The notes: generated from the sequence alone by a model not told the origin. DNA of 64,000 nt from Methylobacterium sp. Leaf99 (GCF_001422375.1 NZ_LMMU01000007.1:63006-127005), one strand, 5' to 3'; shown: positions 8,638 through 18,063, counted from the first letter of the stretch. Numbers and translations are program-made.

Positions 8638-9094
8638 GCGCAACGACTCCTGGAGAACGGAACGGATTTCCCGTGTGGTCGGCCGGGCCCGAATTTCGGG
8701 CGGGATGCGGACGACCGATACCGTGTCGTTCCGGACCGCCCGAAGCGGGCGTGCCGCCAGGCCCGACATCGACCAAGCCCGACAGCGATAGGCTTGGGTC
8801 GATTCGTAACCATCGCGGTCGGCGAGACGGTCGCTTCAGGGGCAACACCGGCAACGACGACGCGGCCGATGCCGGCGGACCGCACGGCGGGCCGTGCGCT
8901 TCAACGTGATCCGCGACGGTTCGTTGCCGCCCATCGCAACCCGCGGCGGGCGAAGCGCCCAGACGGCCATGCCCGGGGGCGAGCCCAGCTCCAAACGTTC
9001 TCCGAGGCGACCGTCAAGGTTTCGGCGCCCCGCGCCGCTGCAGCAGGAATAGGGTGGGTTCGCTCACATCCGCGCGTGTCGGGCGGTGGCGTTC
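8638..9094. other. Intergenic region, no gene seen
   Basis: The gap runs from the GH15 start to the hairpin after dps. It contains only the GH15 leader, no coding signature on either strand and no recognisable operator. Both neighbours are on the minus strand, so it should hold the GH15 promoter. Confidence 0.4.
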
Positions 9095-9131
9095 GGGCGG
9101 GGAGGCGCCGAAACACGGCGCCTCCCCGCCC
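9095..9131 (-). terminator. Strong 16-bp GC-rich hairpin downstream of dps
   Basis: This is a perfect inverted repeat GGGCGGGGAGGCGCCG / CGGCGCCTCCCCGCCC with a 5-nt AAACA loop, 22 bases after the dps stop. There is no T tract on either side, so it may terminate with Rho or protect the dps mRNA 3' end rather than act as a classical intrinsic terminator. Confidence 0.7.
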
Positions 9132-9153
9132 TGATCGGAGGGCTCAGTCCCGC

Positions 9154-9705
9154 TCAGCGCTTCCCGGCGTGGTCGCCGTCGCGCATCGCACCGGTCGGCT
9201 CCTGGACATGGGCTTCGAGGAACCAGAGCTGCTTGTCGACGCCGCGCGAGACCTCGGTGAAGAGATCCGCCGTGCCAGCGTCGCCGGCCTCGTCGGTGTC
9301 GTCGATGTTCTGGCGCACGGCGTTCGCATAGACGGCGTAGCGGTCGATCAACGCCGCGAGATGGTCGGCGATGGCGTAGGCGTCGAGCGGGTACGGCGCC
9401 AGCTGCGATGCGGCGGCGACCGCCGTCGCCGTGCCGCGCGCGGTTCCGCCGAGCTGCGTGATGCGCTCGGCCACCTTGTCGTTGTAGTCGTCGAGTTCGT
9501 CGCGGAAGCCGTCCAGCATCAGGTGGACGCCGATGAACTGTGGGCCCTTCAGGTTCCAGTGCGCCTGCTTGACCGCCAGAGCCAGATCGATCCCGTCCGA
9601 GAGGCGCGCGTTGAGCGCGTCGGTGGAGACCTTCTTCGCGTTGGACTTGGTGTCGTTCTGGGTCTCGTGGAGCCGCTGTCCCGAGGTGGAGTTCGTGTTC
9701 GCCAT
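9154..9705 (-). CDS. dps: Dps-family DNA-protecting ferritin-like protein
   Basis: Dps forms a dodecamer that oxidises Fe(II) with hydrogen peroxide, stores iron and binds DNA under starvation or oxidative stress. The 183-residue product has the four-helix Dps fold. The ferroxidase ligands are in HWNLKGPQFIGVH (H49, H61) and D65, and the partner segment is DELDDYNDKVAERI. A lysine- and threonine-rich N-terminal tail (1-28) could bind DNA. The gene lies between a glycosidase and a catalase-family gene, all on the same strand but with wide gaps, so each probably has its own promoter. The grouping suggests a general stress cluster. Confidence 0.93.
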   Translation of the reverse strand: MANTNSTSGQRLHETQNDTKSNAKKVSTDALNARLSDGIDLALAVKQAHWNLKGPQFIGVHLMLDGFRDELDDYNDKVAERITQLGGTARGTATAVAAASQLAPYPLDAYAIADHLAALIDRYAVYANAVRQNIDDTDEAGDAGTADLFTEVSRGVDKQLWFLEAHVQEPTGAMRDGDHAGKR

Positions 9706-10366
9706 GATGGGGTTCCCGTTGTGTCGACGGAGGGCCGAGACGCCCTCCCGCCGCGTGATGCGTTCGATGTCGTGATCCGCCTGGGGCCATCCGAGACGAT
9801 CCCGTCGCGGACACGGCCCTGCCGGTGATGGACATCGCCTGTGCGCCGATCCCGCGCGGCGGCCTCGACGGTGCCGTAGGGAATCGACGCGAGACGTCCT
9901 CGCTCCATTCAAGACCGCCATGGCGCGCCGGTTCCTCCGCACCGGTCGAACGCACCGACGATGATCATCCGCGCCTGCCGATCCGGCGGAGTCGTGAGGC
10001 ACAAGCCTGCGTCCGGCCATCCGGGACGGCGCCCGCGATCCGGGGTGAGGTTTCGCCGACCGCGCTCGGCGCCACGGTGACGAAATCCCCTTGGGGAAGG
10101 CGGCTTCGCGTCGTCCCGGGAGCCCTGGATCTTCGAAGGGCCGGGCCGACCGCCTCTGATGGTCCTCGGCCCATCGGATGGATCGGGTGACCTCGTCGAC
10201 GGGCCTCTCGATGTCGGACAGGCTGCCGTGCGGTCTTGCGGTGGGTTTATGCATGCCCGCCGGTCCCCGGCGTCGCCTCAGCGCGCTTCGACCTTCGTGC
10301 AGGTGAAGGCGACGGGAAGCGTCCTGCCCCCCTCCGCGATGACGCTTCGCATCGTCGTCTACAGCC
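9706..10366. other. 661-bp intergenic region, no gene seen
   Basis: No protein on either strand has a recognisable family or a plausible ribosome site. Open frames here are long only because stop codons are rare in this GC-rich DNA. The region must contain the dps promoter and the end of the catalase transcript. Confidence 0.4.
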
Positions 10367-11443
10367 TCAACGTCCCGCACCCGGCTCGTGGATCGGGCAG
10401 CCGTTGAAGCGCTGGCGGAACTCGGCCGAGTGCTTGTAGGGCGCGTTGCGGGCGCGGTTGATGTTCCCCAGCGGCCGGTGGGCGGCGAGCCCGGTCCAGA
10501 TGCTGAAGCGCATCTCCTCGTCGACCGCCTGAACCCGGGCCGCGTCCCAGCTGTCCTGCGGCTTGGCGGTGATCAGGCCGACCCGCTGGAACGGCGCCTC
10601 GTCCTGCTTCCACTCCACCGTCGGGTCCTCGACGGGCTGGCGTTCGAGGTCGCGGCAGAGTTGCACCCGGAACTCCCACACGCCCTCGATGCCCGCCATC
10701 TCGGACTGCACCGTCTCGCGGATCGCGTTCGGGCGACCGGAGGCGTCGATTTCGGTGCCGGTCAGCGCGGTCAGCCCCGGCGCGACGGGCGCGATCGAGA
10801 ACTTGGCGATGTAATCGCCGTACCGGAACGGGGTGACGCTGTAGTAGGTCTCGCCGAGCGGATCGACATTGGGCGCACCCCCGAGGGATCCGATGGTCGG
10901 GCTCTCGATCCCGACCATCCCGAGCACGGTGTTGACGTTGCGCAGCACCGCCGAGGCGGCGACCTTCACACCCTCCATCCGGTCGGTGGTCTTGGCGAGC
11001 AGCTTGAGGCTGCCCAGGAACTTCTTGGTGTCCGGCGCCTGGAACACGGTCCCGTTGACCATGATGAAGTTTTGGGTCGTGCCCTCGGCGCCGGGCAGGC
11101 GCTCGCCGTCCACGTCGAGGACCTTCAGGGCGAGGCCGCGGGGCAGCGAGACGGCATCCGGCAGGATGTCGCCGGCGTTGGTCGACAGCCTCATGAAGAC
11201 CTTGTGCTCGCCGGCCTTCGCGAACAGCCCCTGGGCCAGTTCCGGCGGGAGGCTCGGGTCGATCCGGAGGATGCCCTCAAGGATCCCGTGCGACTTGGCG
11301 TGCACGGACCTCACGGCGTGGCCCGAATCGTCGGCGACCGTCTGCAGGATGGTATCGAAGGTCTGGTTCAGCCCCTCGATGGTCTGATCTTCATCGGGTT
11401 TCACCACCTCGACGTCGGGGCTGTAGCGGACAGGCGCTTGCAA
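10367..11443 (-). CDS. Catalase-family haem protein (small, SrpA-like)
   Basis: This is a 358-residue member of the small catalase-related family, about 100-150 residues shorter than classical catalases. Visible are the distal haem segment RSVHAKSHGILEG (about 41-53), the conserved MRLSTNAGDILPDAVS block, and the ETYYSVTPFRYGDYIAKFS block. The C-terminal GLAAHRPLGNINRARN follows. The start is TTG: the bases GGAG and a nine-base spacer precede it, and the protein then begins like its relatives. The frame is open far upstream but has no family similarity there. The activity may be peroxide breakdown or a peroxidase; relatives are not all characterised. It fits an oxidative-stress role beside dps. 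Confidence 0.87.
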   Translation of the reverse strand: MQAPVRYSPDVEVVKPDEDQTIEGLNQTFDTILQTVADDSGHAVRSVHAKSHGILEGILRIDPSLPPELAQGLFAKAGEHKVFMRLSTNAGDILPDAVSLPRGLALKVLDVDGERLPGAEGTTQNFIMVNGTVFQAPDTKKFLGSLKLLAKTTDRMEGVKVAASAVLRNVNTVLGMVGIESPTIGSLGGAPNVDPLGETYYSVTPFRYGDYIAKFSIAPVAPGLTALTGTEIDASGRPNAIRETVQSEMAGIEGVWEFRVQLCRDLERQPVEDPTVEWKQDEAPFQRVGLITAKPQDSWDAARVQAVDEEMRFSIWTGLAAHRPLGNINRARNAPYKHSAEFRQRFNGCPIHEPGAGR

Positions 11444-11879
11444 GATGCCGAACTCCAGAATTTTTCCTGACAGCGAAAAAACCGCGCTCGCCTCCGTCCG
11501 TTCCTCGTTCGCACGCGCTTCAATCAGACGTGAACGGTCGTCCGGAACGCCCGAACCCAGGGGGCGCTTGCCAGTCCGACGCCGGCTTTGAGGCCCAGAG
11601 CATCCACCGCCCGGCCGGTCGAACGGATCGCGCCGACAAGGCAACCTCGCCGGCGCGGGCAGGTCCAACTTGTCAGCGTTTGTCACCGAGACCATCGTCC
11701 GCCGAACGCGCGAATTCGCGACCACGACGGGATCGAAGCCCCGGCAGCCGGCGAGACCATCGCCACCATGACACGCGAGCGCGCAACACGAGGCCCTGCA
11801 GAACTCAGCCGACGTCGCCCTGCCGCTCGGGACCTCGCTGCCGTCAGGGCTTGGCGCAACGAAGTCAGTGCGAGCACAT
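11444..11879. other. Intergenic region with no intact gene
   Basis: The first part is the leader of the catalase-family gene. The part next to 11880 continues the IS21 remnant's frame but no longer resembles a transposase, so it is probably scrambled element DNA. No ribosome site or conserved protein was seen. Confidence 0.4.
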
Positions 11880-12128
11880 CTGCGCGGCACTTGTCGGCGC
11901 GTTCGCGCTTCCAGGTCTTGGCATGGCGCCGAACGGCATCGCAGCCGAGCCCGCGCAGCGCCTCGTAGATCCGGATCGGCGTCATCCGCCCGCCGGTGGA
12001 CTTACCAGCGTGGCTTGCGAGCAGCCGATCGAGATCGTCGCGTGATGGCGCGAGCTCGGGCAACGGCTGCACTTCGCGCTCCCAGGCGAAGGCGGTGGCC
12101 CCCGATCGGCTGACCTTCCGGACCCTGG
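11880..12128 (-). pseudogene. IS21-family transposase (IstA) N-terminal remnant
   Basis: In one minus-strand frame the sequence reads RVRKVSRSGATAFAWEREVQ, then PLPELAPSRDDLDRLLASHAGK, then MTPIRIYEALRGLG-CDAVRRHAKTWKRERA. This is the helix-turn-helix end and linker of IstA. About four residues are missing at the GLG/CDAVRR junction, and the sequence loses similarity after KRERA, before the DDE core. No IstB is present. The remnant directly abuts the stop codon of the next gene, so the insertion may have set that gene's end. Confidence 0.72.
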
Positions 12129-12530
12129 TCAGGCCGGCTGCTCGAACAGGAAGCCGTCGACGGCCGGAATCGTCACGGCGAGGCTGGCGCCGTAACTCGC
12201 CTTCGTGACGCGCCAGGGACGCTCGGGTCGGGCGCGGATGGCTTCGGAGGGACGCAGGCGCCGGAGCGCGCCGTCCGCGTCGATCTCCTCGATGGTCAGG
12301 AAGCCGTAGACCTGGAGGCGGGCGGCGATGAGCTTAGTCTCGCGGTCGCCGGCGGCCACCGCCAGGGTGCCGGTGGCGTAGACCGCATCCATCACCGCGC
12401 GCTGGTCGCCGCGGCGCGTGGCGTTGGTGGCCTTGCGCGGGGGGCTCGCCCCACGGGGCTGGGCCGGGGGCGGGGCCGCCCGCCGGAACGGCACGACATT
12501 GTCCATCCTTGCCGGAACGCTATCCATCAC
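12129..12530 (-). CDS. Small uncharacterised protein, 133 residues
   Basis: I do not recognise this protein. It begins with a proline- and arginine-rich disordered region (about 1-45). A compact, mixed alpha/beta-looking domain follows (about 45-133) with VMDAVYATGTLAVAAGDRETKLIAARLQVYGFLTIEEI-type sequence. There are no cysteines, membrane segments or signal peptide. It could start at GTG (12530) or ATG (12527); GAGG lies about eight bases before the GTG. The last codon touches an IS21 remnant, so the C-terminus may be altered. A CtrA-like TTAA-type site lies about 80 bases upstream. Expression is plausible, function unknown. Confidence 0.6.
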   Translation of the reverse strand: MMDSVPARMDNVVPFRRAAPPPAQPRGASPPRKATNATRRGDQRAVMDAVYATGTLAVAAGDRETKLIAARLQVYGFLTIEEIDADGALRRLRPSEAIRARPERPWRVTKASYGASLAVTIPAVDGFLFEQPA

Positions 12531-12608
12531 GCCGTCACCCTCGTCTCACGCAACGCAGGCCGGGGAACGATCGGTCCACGGCCTGCGCTGACACTTCGAC
12601 GGTTCGGC

Positions 12609-12623
12609 TTAACGGCCGCTTAG
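12609..12623 (-). promoter_or_regulatory. CtrA-box-like motif upstream of the 133-residue protein
   Basis: The bases TTAA-N7-TTAG (CTAA-N7-TTAA on the minus strand) are one base from the CtrA consensus TTAA-N7-TTAA. They lie about 80 bases before the start of the minus-strand orphan gene. Chance matches are possible, so this is a weak call. Confidence 0.3.
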
Positions 12624-12669
12624 CCATGCCGGCGCCGGACCCGGCCCCGGCGTCCCGAAACGAGGCGGA

Positions 12670-13329
12670 TCAGGCGAGGCGCGTGGTGAAGGCGCCCTGC
12701 GTCTTGGCGCGGATTTCGTCCTCGGTGACGCCGTCGGCGAGTTCGACGAGGGTCATGCCGCCGTTCCCCTTCTTGTCGATGGTGAAGACGCCGAGATCCG
12801 TGATGACCATGTCGACCACGTGGGTGCCGGTGAGCGGCAGGTCGCATTCGGCCAGGAGCTTCGGCGCCTCGGAGCCGTCCTTGCCCTTGGCGACATGCTC
12901 CATCACCACCACGACCCGCTTCACGCCCGCCACGAGGTCCATGGCGCCGCCCATGCCCTTCACCATCTTGCCGGGGATCATCCAGTTGGCGAGGTCCCCG
13001 TTCTCGGCCACCTGCATGGCGCCGAGGATCGACAGGTTGATGTGCCCGCCCCGGACCATCCCGAAGGAATCCGACGAGGAGAAGTAACTCGTGGTCGGCA
13101 GTTCCGTGATGGTCTGCTTGCCGGCGTTGATGAGGTCGGGGTCCTCTTCGCCCTCGAACGGGAACGGGCCCATGCCGAGCATGCCGTTCTCCGATTGCAG
13201 CTGCACCGACATCCCCTCGGGGATGTAATTCGACACCAGGGTTGGAATGCCGATGCCGAGGTTCACGTAGAAGCCGTCGCGCAGTTCCTTGGCGGCGCGC
13301 TCCGCCATCTGTTCGCGGGTCCAGGCCAT
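12670..13329 (-). CDS. scoB: 3-oxoacid CoA-transferase subunit B
   Basis: This is the beta subunit of a class I CoA-transferase, which moves CoA between succinyl-CoA and acetoacetate or a similar 3-oxoacid in the cytosol. The catalytic glutamate is E47 in [11 protein letters not shown], and the 219-residue length is normal. The start ATG lies 23 bases after the subunit A stop, so the two are one operon. The sequence [24 protein letters not shown] block is typical of the beta subunit. The partner substrate (acetoacetate or 3-oxoadipate) cannot be decided from this pair alone, but the ScoB-type ends fit succinyl-CoA:3-ketoacid transferase best. Confidence 0.93.
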   Translation of the reverse strand: MAWTREQMAERAAKELRDGFYVNLGIGIPTLVSNYIPEGMSVQLQSENGMLGMGPFPFEGEEDPDLINAGKQTITELPTTSYFSSSDSFGMVRGGHINLSILGAMQVAENGDLANWMIPGKMVKGMGGAMDLVAGVKRVVVVMEHVAKGKDGSEAPKLLAECDLPLTGTHVVDMVITDLGVFTIDKKGNGGMTLVELADGVTEDEIRAKTQGAFTTRLA

Positions 13330-13352
13330 GGGGTGTGTCTCCTGCGTTCTCG

Positions 13353-14081
13353 TCAGACGGCGGCGGGGGGGATGGCGGGCTCGCCGCGCGTGCGCGTCGT
13401 GCGCTGCTCGATGCGCTTCTCGCGGATCGCCACGTGGATCATCCGCTTGATGAAGATGCCCGGGGTGTGGACCGCGTCGCCGTCGATCTCGCCGGGCTGC
13501 ACCAGGTGCTCGACCTGAGCCACGGTCACCTTGGCGGCGGTGGCCATCATCGGATTGAAGTTGCGCGCCGTCTTCCGGTAGACGAGGTTGCCCTCCGTAT
13601 CGCCCTTCCAGGCGTGGACGATGGCGAGATCGGCGAACAGGCCGCGCTCCATCACGTAGCTCTCGCCGTCGAATTCGCGGACCTCCTTGCCCTCGGCGAT
13701 GAGGGTGCCCACACCCGTCTTGGTGAAGAAGGCCGGGATGCCGGCTCCGCCGGCGCGGATGCGCTCGGCCAGGGTGCCCTGCGGGTTGAACTCGATGGCG
13801 AGCTCGCCGCCGAGGTACTGCCGGGCGAATTCCTTGTTCTCGCCGACATAGGACGAGATCATCTTGGCGACTTGGCGGGTCTCAAGGAGCTTGCCGAGGC
13901 CGACGCCGTCGATGCCGGCGTTGTTCGAGATCACCGTGAGGTCCTTGACCCCCGATTCGCGGATCGCGTCGATGAGTTCGTCGGGGATGCCGCACAGGCC
14001 GAACCCCCCGGCCATCACCGTCATTCCGTCCTTGAGGAGACCGGCCAGGGCCTCCGTCGCATCGTTGCGTACCTTCTTCAT
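13353..14081 (-). CDS. scoA: 3-oxoacid CoA-transferase subunit A
   Basis: This is the alpha subunit of the class I CoA-transferase, carrying the glycine-rich CoA-binding loop [11 protein letters not shown] at about 23-33. It has [21 protein letters not shown] and FTKTGVGT blocks typical of ScoA. The start is the ATG preceded by GGGGGAGG six bases upstream; an in-frame extension to 14135 adds residues unlike the family. The product is 242 residues. It is the first gene of a two-gene operon with scoB. In related bacteria these enzymes use ketone bodies or poly-hydroxybutyrate breakdown products; no PHB gene is visible here. Confidence 0.92.
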   Translation of the reverse strand: MKKVRNDATEALAGLLKDGMTVMAGGFGLCGIPDELIDAIRESGVKDLTVISNNAGIDGVGLGKLLETRQVAKMISSYVGENKEFARQYLGGELAIEFNPQGTLAERIRAGGAGIPAFFTKTGVGTLIAEGKEVREFDGESYVMERGLFADLAIVHAWKGDTEGNLVYRKTARNFNPMMATAAKVTVAQVEHLVQPGEIDGDAVHTPGIFIKRMIHVAIREKRIEQRTTRTRGEPAIPPAAV

Positions 14082-14367
14082 GAACGCCCTCCCCCAAAGG
14101 TCTCCGGCAACGGTTCTCGAGCCTGCCGTCAGCATCGCGCTTCGTTGCGGTTACGCCAAGCAATTCGTGATGACCAGCGGGGGGTTACGGTGCTCCCCGA
14201 CAGGTCCGTGCGGGTGTCACCCGATTCGGACGCCAACCCGCGCCCCGACATCGACCGGTGCACGGCCGTCCGCCCCGGGAGACAAACCGCTCCGGAGCGG
14301 ATAGGAGTTTGGATCGCATCAGCGTTCGTCGCCGGGTGGGGGCGCCCGCGACGACCATCGGCTGGAC

Positions 14368-16290
14368 GTGCCGGAAGGGTCCGGCCCGCCCTCCGCACGG
14401 AGTGCCCAGTCGCTGCGACGTCTCGTTCCCCTTCTCGGCCTCGGTGCCGTCGCGGCCGGTCTCGCGGGCGCCTGCCTGCCCTGGACGGTGCCGACGCAGC
14501 GCGCGGTCGCCTTCGTCGGTGGTCCCCTGGCCCAGAGCTACGGCATCGCCCTGACGGCTTCCGGCCCGGCGGAGGTGGCGCTCCTGCCCCTGCCCCGTCT
14601 CAGCCTCGGGGGCGTCCGCTTCGCCGCGACCGCGGGCGATGCCGCGCCCCTGGCCGAGGGCGGGGCCCTCAAGCTCCAGCTCAACCTGTTCGCCCTCCTC
14701 GCCGGGCGGATCGAGGTCAACACCGCCTCCCTGGAGGGTGGGACCGTGAGCCTGCCCACCCGCGACGACGACGCGCGCTGGGCCGCCCCGAGGGCCCAGG
14801 CCGCCCGCCTCGTCGAGCCCGGATCCGCCCATCCCCGTCGCCTCACCCTGAGCCAGGTCACGGTGACGGGACGCGACCCGCGCGACGGCCGGGTGCAGAC
14901 GGCCCGGGAGGTCGATCTCACCGTGTCCTGGCCCAGCTGGAGCGCGCAGGTCGATGTGGCCGGCGCGTTCCGGTGGAACGCGGTCCCGGCCCGCTTCACC
15001 CTCACCGGCCTGCGGGTCGCCGACCTCGCCACGGGTGCGCGCAGCCCGTTCGCCGCCACCGCCGACTGGCCGGCGGGCAGCCTCTCCGTGGAGGGCGAAG
15101 GCTCGCTCGGCAGCGGCTCCCCGGACGGAGGATTGGCCCTCACCGGAAGCGCCAGCCTCCGGACCCGGTCCCTGCCCGAGACCCTGGGCTGGATGGGCGG
15201 CGATCTGGCCTTGTCGCCGATGATCGAGGCGTTCGCCCTTGCCGGCGCCTTCGAGGTGCGGGACCGGACCCTGCTCCTGCCGAGCCTGCGTCTCGACGTC
15301 GGCGACAATCGCTTCGAGGGCGCCGGCTCCGTCGCCCTGGCGGGGGGACGTCCGGCCATTCAGGCGACCCTGGCGGCCGAGACCCTCAACCTCGCGCCCC
15401 TCGTCGCCGAGACCTTGCGCCTGTTCGGGCTCGATGAGGCCGAGGCGGCGGGCTGGAGCGGCCGCAGCCTCGCCCTGCATCCCCTCACGGGCGGCGACCT
15501 CGATCTGCGGGTCTCGGCCGGCGGCGCCCGGATGGGCCCGCTGCTGTTCGAGGACGTCGCCGCCAGTGTCCTGGTGCGCCGGGGCGGAATCGAGGCGGCC
15601 CTGAGCCGCGCGACCCTGCAGGGCGGCCTCGTGAAGGGGCGCCTCGGCCTCACCCCTGCCGCGGACGATCCGCGCAGGACCGAGGTCAGGCTCCAGGGCG
15701 CCTTCGACGGCCTCGACCTCGGTGCCGTCCTGGTCGATCTCGGCCAGGACCGCTGGGTGTTCGGGGCCGCGCGCGGGCAGGTCGCCCTGGAGGGCGCGGG
15801 CGCGACGCCGGACGTGCTCATGCGACACCTCGACGGACGCGCGACGCTCGCCGTCGACGGCGGCGCCCTGGCGGGGATCGATCTCGCCGACGTCGTCCAT
15901 CGCAACGGAACCCCCGCGGCCGGAGCCTTGGCCCGCCGCAACGGCCGCACGGCCTTCGAGCATGCCGGCCTGACCCTGCGCGTCGTCGATGGTGTCGGGG
16001 AGATCGCCGATGGCGTCCTGCGGACGTCCGCCCTGACCGGGACCCTGACGGGTGCCGTGGTCCTGCCCGAGCGCCGCTTCGAAGCGCGGGCGCAACTCCT
16101 GCCGCGCGCGGCCGCCGACGGCACCGCGCGCCCGGGACCGACCTACGCCATCGCGGGCCCTTGGGACGCCGTCGTGGTCCGCAAGGCCGCCCCCGAGGAT
16201 GGCGGCGGCCTGACATCCACCGGTGCCCTGCGCCCCGGGACCGCCGGCAGACCGGGCCTGCCGGCGGCGGCTCGCGCCTACGCGCCCTGA
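14368..16290 (+). CDS. AsmA-family protein
   Basis: This is a 640-residue protein with one N-terminal membrane anchor (about 18-36, RRLVPLLGLGAVAAGLAGACL) and a long periplasmic part rich in beta strands. The N-terminal AsmA block includes YGIALTASGPAEVALLPLPRLSLGGVRF. The C-terminal block includes GRATLAVDGGALAGIDLADVVH, the AsmA C-terminal signature. AsmA-like proteins are thought to move phospholipids between membranes or affect outer-membrane assembly. The start is a GTG and could be slightly further upstream. It is a single gene, convergent with the ABC transporter operon to its right. The role is by family only. Confidence 0.85.
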   Translation: MPEGSGPPSARSAQSLRRLVPLLGLGAVAAGLAGACLPWTVPTQRAVAFVGGPLAQSYGIALTASGPAEVALLPLPRLSLGGVRFAATAGDAAPLAEGGALKLQLNLFALLAGRIEVNTASLEGGTVSLPTRDDDARWAAPRAQAARLVEPGSAHPRRLTLSQVTVTGRDPRDGRVQTAREVDLTVSWPSWSAQVDVAGAFRWNAVPARFTLTGLRVADLATGARSPFAATADWPAGSLSVEGEGSLGSGSPDGGLALTGSASLRTRSLPETLGWMGGDLALSPMIEAFALAGAFEVRDRTLLLPSLRLDVGDNRFEGAGSVALAGGRPAIQATLAAETLNLAPLVAETLRLFGLDEAEAAGWSGRSLALHPLTGGDLDLRVSAGGARMGPLLFEDVAASVLVRRGGIEAALSRATLQGGLVKGRLGLTPAADDPRRTEVRLQGAFDGLDLGAVLVDLGQDRWVFGAARGQVALEGAGATPDVLMRHLDGRATLAVDGGALAGIDLADVVHRNGTPAAGALARRNGRTAFEHAGLTLRVVDGVGEIADGVLRTSALTGTLTGAVVLPERRFEARAQLLPRAAADGTARPGPTYAIAGPWDAVVVRKAAPEDGGGLTSTGALRPGTAGRPGLPAAARAYAP

Positions 16291-16378
16291 GACCGCGTTC
16301 ACTTAAACGGCGCTGTGACGGCTATCGGGCCGTTCGGACGGCGCCGAGGACCCTTGATTTTCCGCCCTCGCGCCGCGG

Positions 16379-17170
16379 TCAAGCGGTGCCCGCATGGGAC
16401 CGGTCGCCTCCGCGCGCCGACAGCCAGGAGGCGCCGAGGACGATGAGGGTCACGCCGCCCACCAGCAGGGTCGAGGCGGCGTTGATCTCCGGGTTCACCC
16501 CGAGACGGACCTGGCTGTAGAGCCGCATGGGCAGGGTGGTGGCCCCGGGCCCGGCAACGAAGCTCGCGATGACGAGGTCGTCGAGGGACAGGGTGAAGGC
16601 GAGGAGGAAGCCCGCCGCCACCGCCGGGGCGATGAGGGGCAGGGTGACGGTGGCGAAGACCCGCAGCGGGCCCGCGCCGAGGTCGGCGGCGGCCTCCTCC
16701 AGGGTGCGGTCGAACCCCTTGAGCCGGGCGCCGACGATCACCGCGACGAAGCCGAGGCCGAGGGTGGCGTGCGCCACCACGAGGGTCACGAGGCCGCGCT
16801 CGAAGCCGGTGGCGACGAAGAGCAGCAGGAGGGCGAGCCCGGTGATCACCTCGGGCATCACCATGGGGACGTAGAGGAGCCCGGTGAAGGCGGAGCGGCC
16901 GGGAAAGCGCCCGCCACGATCGAGGGCCAGGGCCGCGAGGGTGCCGAACAGGGTGGCGAGTGCCGCCGCCGCCAGGGCGACCCGCAGGGAGACGAGGGCG
17001 GCGGCCAGGAGCGGACCGTCGGCGAACAGCACCCCGTACCAGCGGGTCGAGAATCCGCCCCAGACCGTGACGAGGGCCGAGGCGTTGAACGAGAACGCCA
17101 CGAGGACGAGGATCGGCCCGTACAGGAATGCGAGCCCGAGGCCGAGGGAGAGGCGACCAAAATGGCTCAC
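16379..17170 (-). CDS. ABC transporter permease, PotC-like
   Basis: This is the second inner-membrane permease of a spermidine/putrescine-type importer, with six predicted membrane helices. It has the EAA loop LEEAAADLGAGPLRVFATVTLP that docks on the ATPase. The 263-residue length is normal for PotC. It starts at a GTG that overlaps the stop of the preceding permease gene (GTGA), so translation is coupled. The FSLSLDDLVIASFV-type block near residue 195 is typical of PotC. It is the last gene of a four-gene operon. The real substrate is unknown, since no binding protein is nearby. Confidence 0.9.
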   Translation of the reverse strand: MSHFGRLSLGLGLAFLYGPILVLVAFSFNASALVTVWGGFSTRWYGVLFADGPLLAAALVSLRVALAAAALATLFGTLAALALDRGGRFPGRSAFTGLLYVPMVMPEVITGLALLLLFVATGFERGLVTLVVAHATLGLGFVAVIVGARLKGFDRTLEEAAADLGAGPLRVFATVTLPLIAPAVAAGFLLAFTLSLDDLVIASFVAGPGATTLPMRLYSQVRLGVNPEINAASTLLVGGVTLIVLGASWLSARGGDRSHAGTA

Positions 17171-18063
17171 CGGACCGCGTTCCGGTCCGGCGTGCCGGAT
17201 TCGCGCAGGAGGACGAGGGGCACGACCACGAGGGCGAGCATGAGGATCGCCACCGCAGAGGCGAGGGGCCAGTCGCGGTTGGAGAAGAACTCGCTCCACA
17301 GCACGCGCCCGAGCATTAGGGTGTCGGAGCCGCCCAGCAGATCCGGGATGATGAACTCGCCGACCATCGGCACGAAGCACAGGAGCGCCCCGGCGGCGAG
17401 GCCCGGCCGGGCCAGGGGCAGGGTCACGCTCCAGAACACCCGGATGGGCGAGGCGCCGAGATCGGCGGCGGCTTCGCGCAGGTTCGGATCGAGGCGGACC
17501 ATCACGGCGTAGAGCGGCAGCACCATGAACGGCAGGTAGGCGTAGGTCAGCCCGACGAGGATTGCGGCCTGCGTCCCGAGGATCTCGAGGGGGCGATCGA
17601 TGAGGCCAAGGCGCAGGAGGGCGGCGCTCAGGAGCCCTTCCGGCTTCAGAATCGCGATCCAGGCGTAGATGCGGATGAGGAAGCTCGTCCAGAACGGCAC
17701 GATGACGAGGGCGACGAGGAGCGGCTGTAGTCGCGCCGGAGACCGCGCCATGGCGTGAGCCAGGGGCGTGCCGAGGAGCGCCAGGATCAGGGTGGCGAGG
17801 CCGGCGAGCCACAGGGATTGCAGGGCGGCATCCCGGTAGAGGGCGTCGCCCAGCAGGGTCTCGAAATTGGTAAAATCGAGGGCTTCGAGGAAGCTGCCCC
17901 AGCCCACCGGTCCGGCGCTCCAGTCGAGGACCGGCAGGTAGGGCGGTTGCGCGGTGGCCGCCGCGGACAGGCTGATCTTGAGGACGATCAGGGCGGGCAC
18001 GAGCACGAAGGCGGCGAGCCACAGGGCCGGCACGACGGCGATGAGGCGGGCGGGCCGCTTCAT
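17167..18063 (-). CDS. ABC transporter permease, PotB-like
   Basis: This is the first permease of the polyamine-type importer, 298 residues, with an N-terminal helix (RLIAVVPALWLAAFVLVPALIV) and about five more. The EAA loop is LREAAADLGASPIRVFWSVTLP, and the GSDTLMLGRVLWSEFFSNRDWPLASA segment is diagnostic of PotB/PotH. Its ATG overlaps the stop of the ATPase gene (ATGA), and its own stop overlaps the next permease. Gene order ATPase-PotB-PotC is as expected, but the substrate-binding protein that normally follows is missing. Confidence 0.91.
   Translation of the reverse strand: MKRPARLIAVVPALWLAAFVLVPALIVLKISLSAAATAQPPYLPVLDWSAGPVGWGSFLEALDFTNFETLLGDALYRDAALQSLWLAGLATLILALLGTPLAHAMARSPARLQPLLVALVIVPFWTSFLIRIYAWIAILKPEGLLSAALLRLGLIDRPLEILGTQAAILVGLTYAYLPFMVLPLYAVMVRLDPNLREAAADLGASPIRVFWSVTLPLARPGLAAGALLCFVPMVGEFIIPDLLGGSDTLMLGRVLWSEFFSNRDWPLASAVAILMLALVVVPLVLLRESGTPDRNAVR

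Noticed and set aside
14185..16302. Long minus-strand frame opposite the AsmA gene
   Set aside because: Shadow frame. The sequence is repetitive in Gly, Arg and Gln, and the AsmA frame on the other strand has clear structure.
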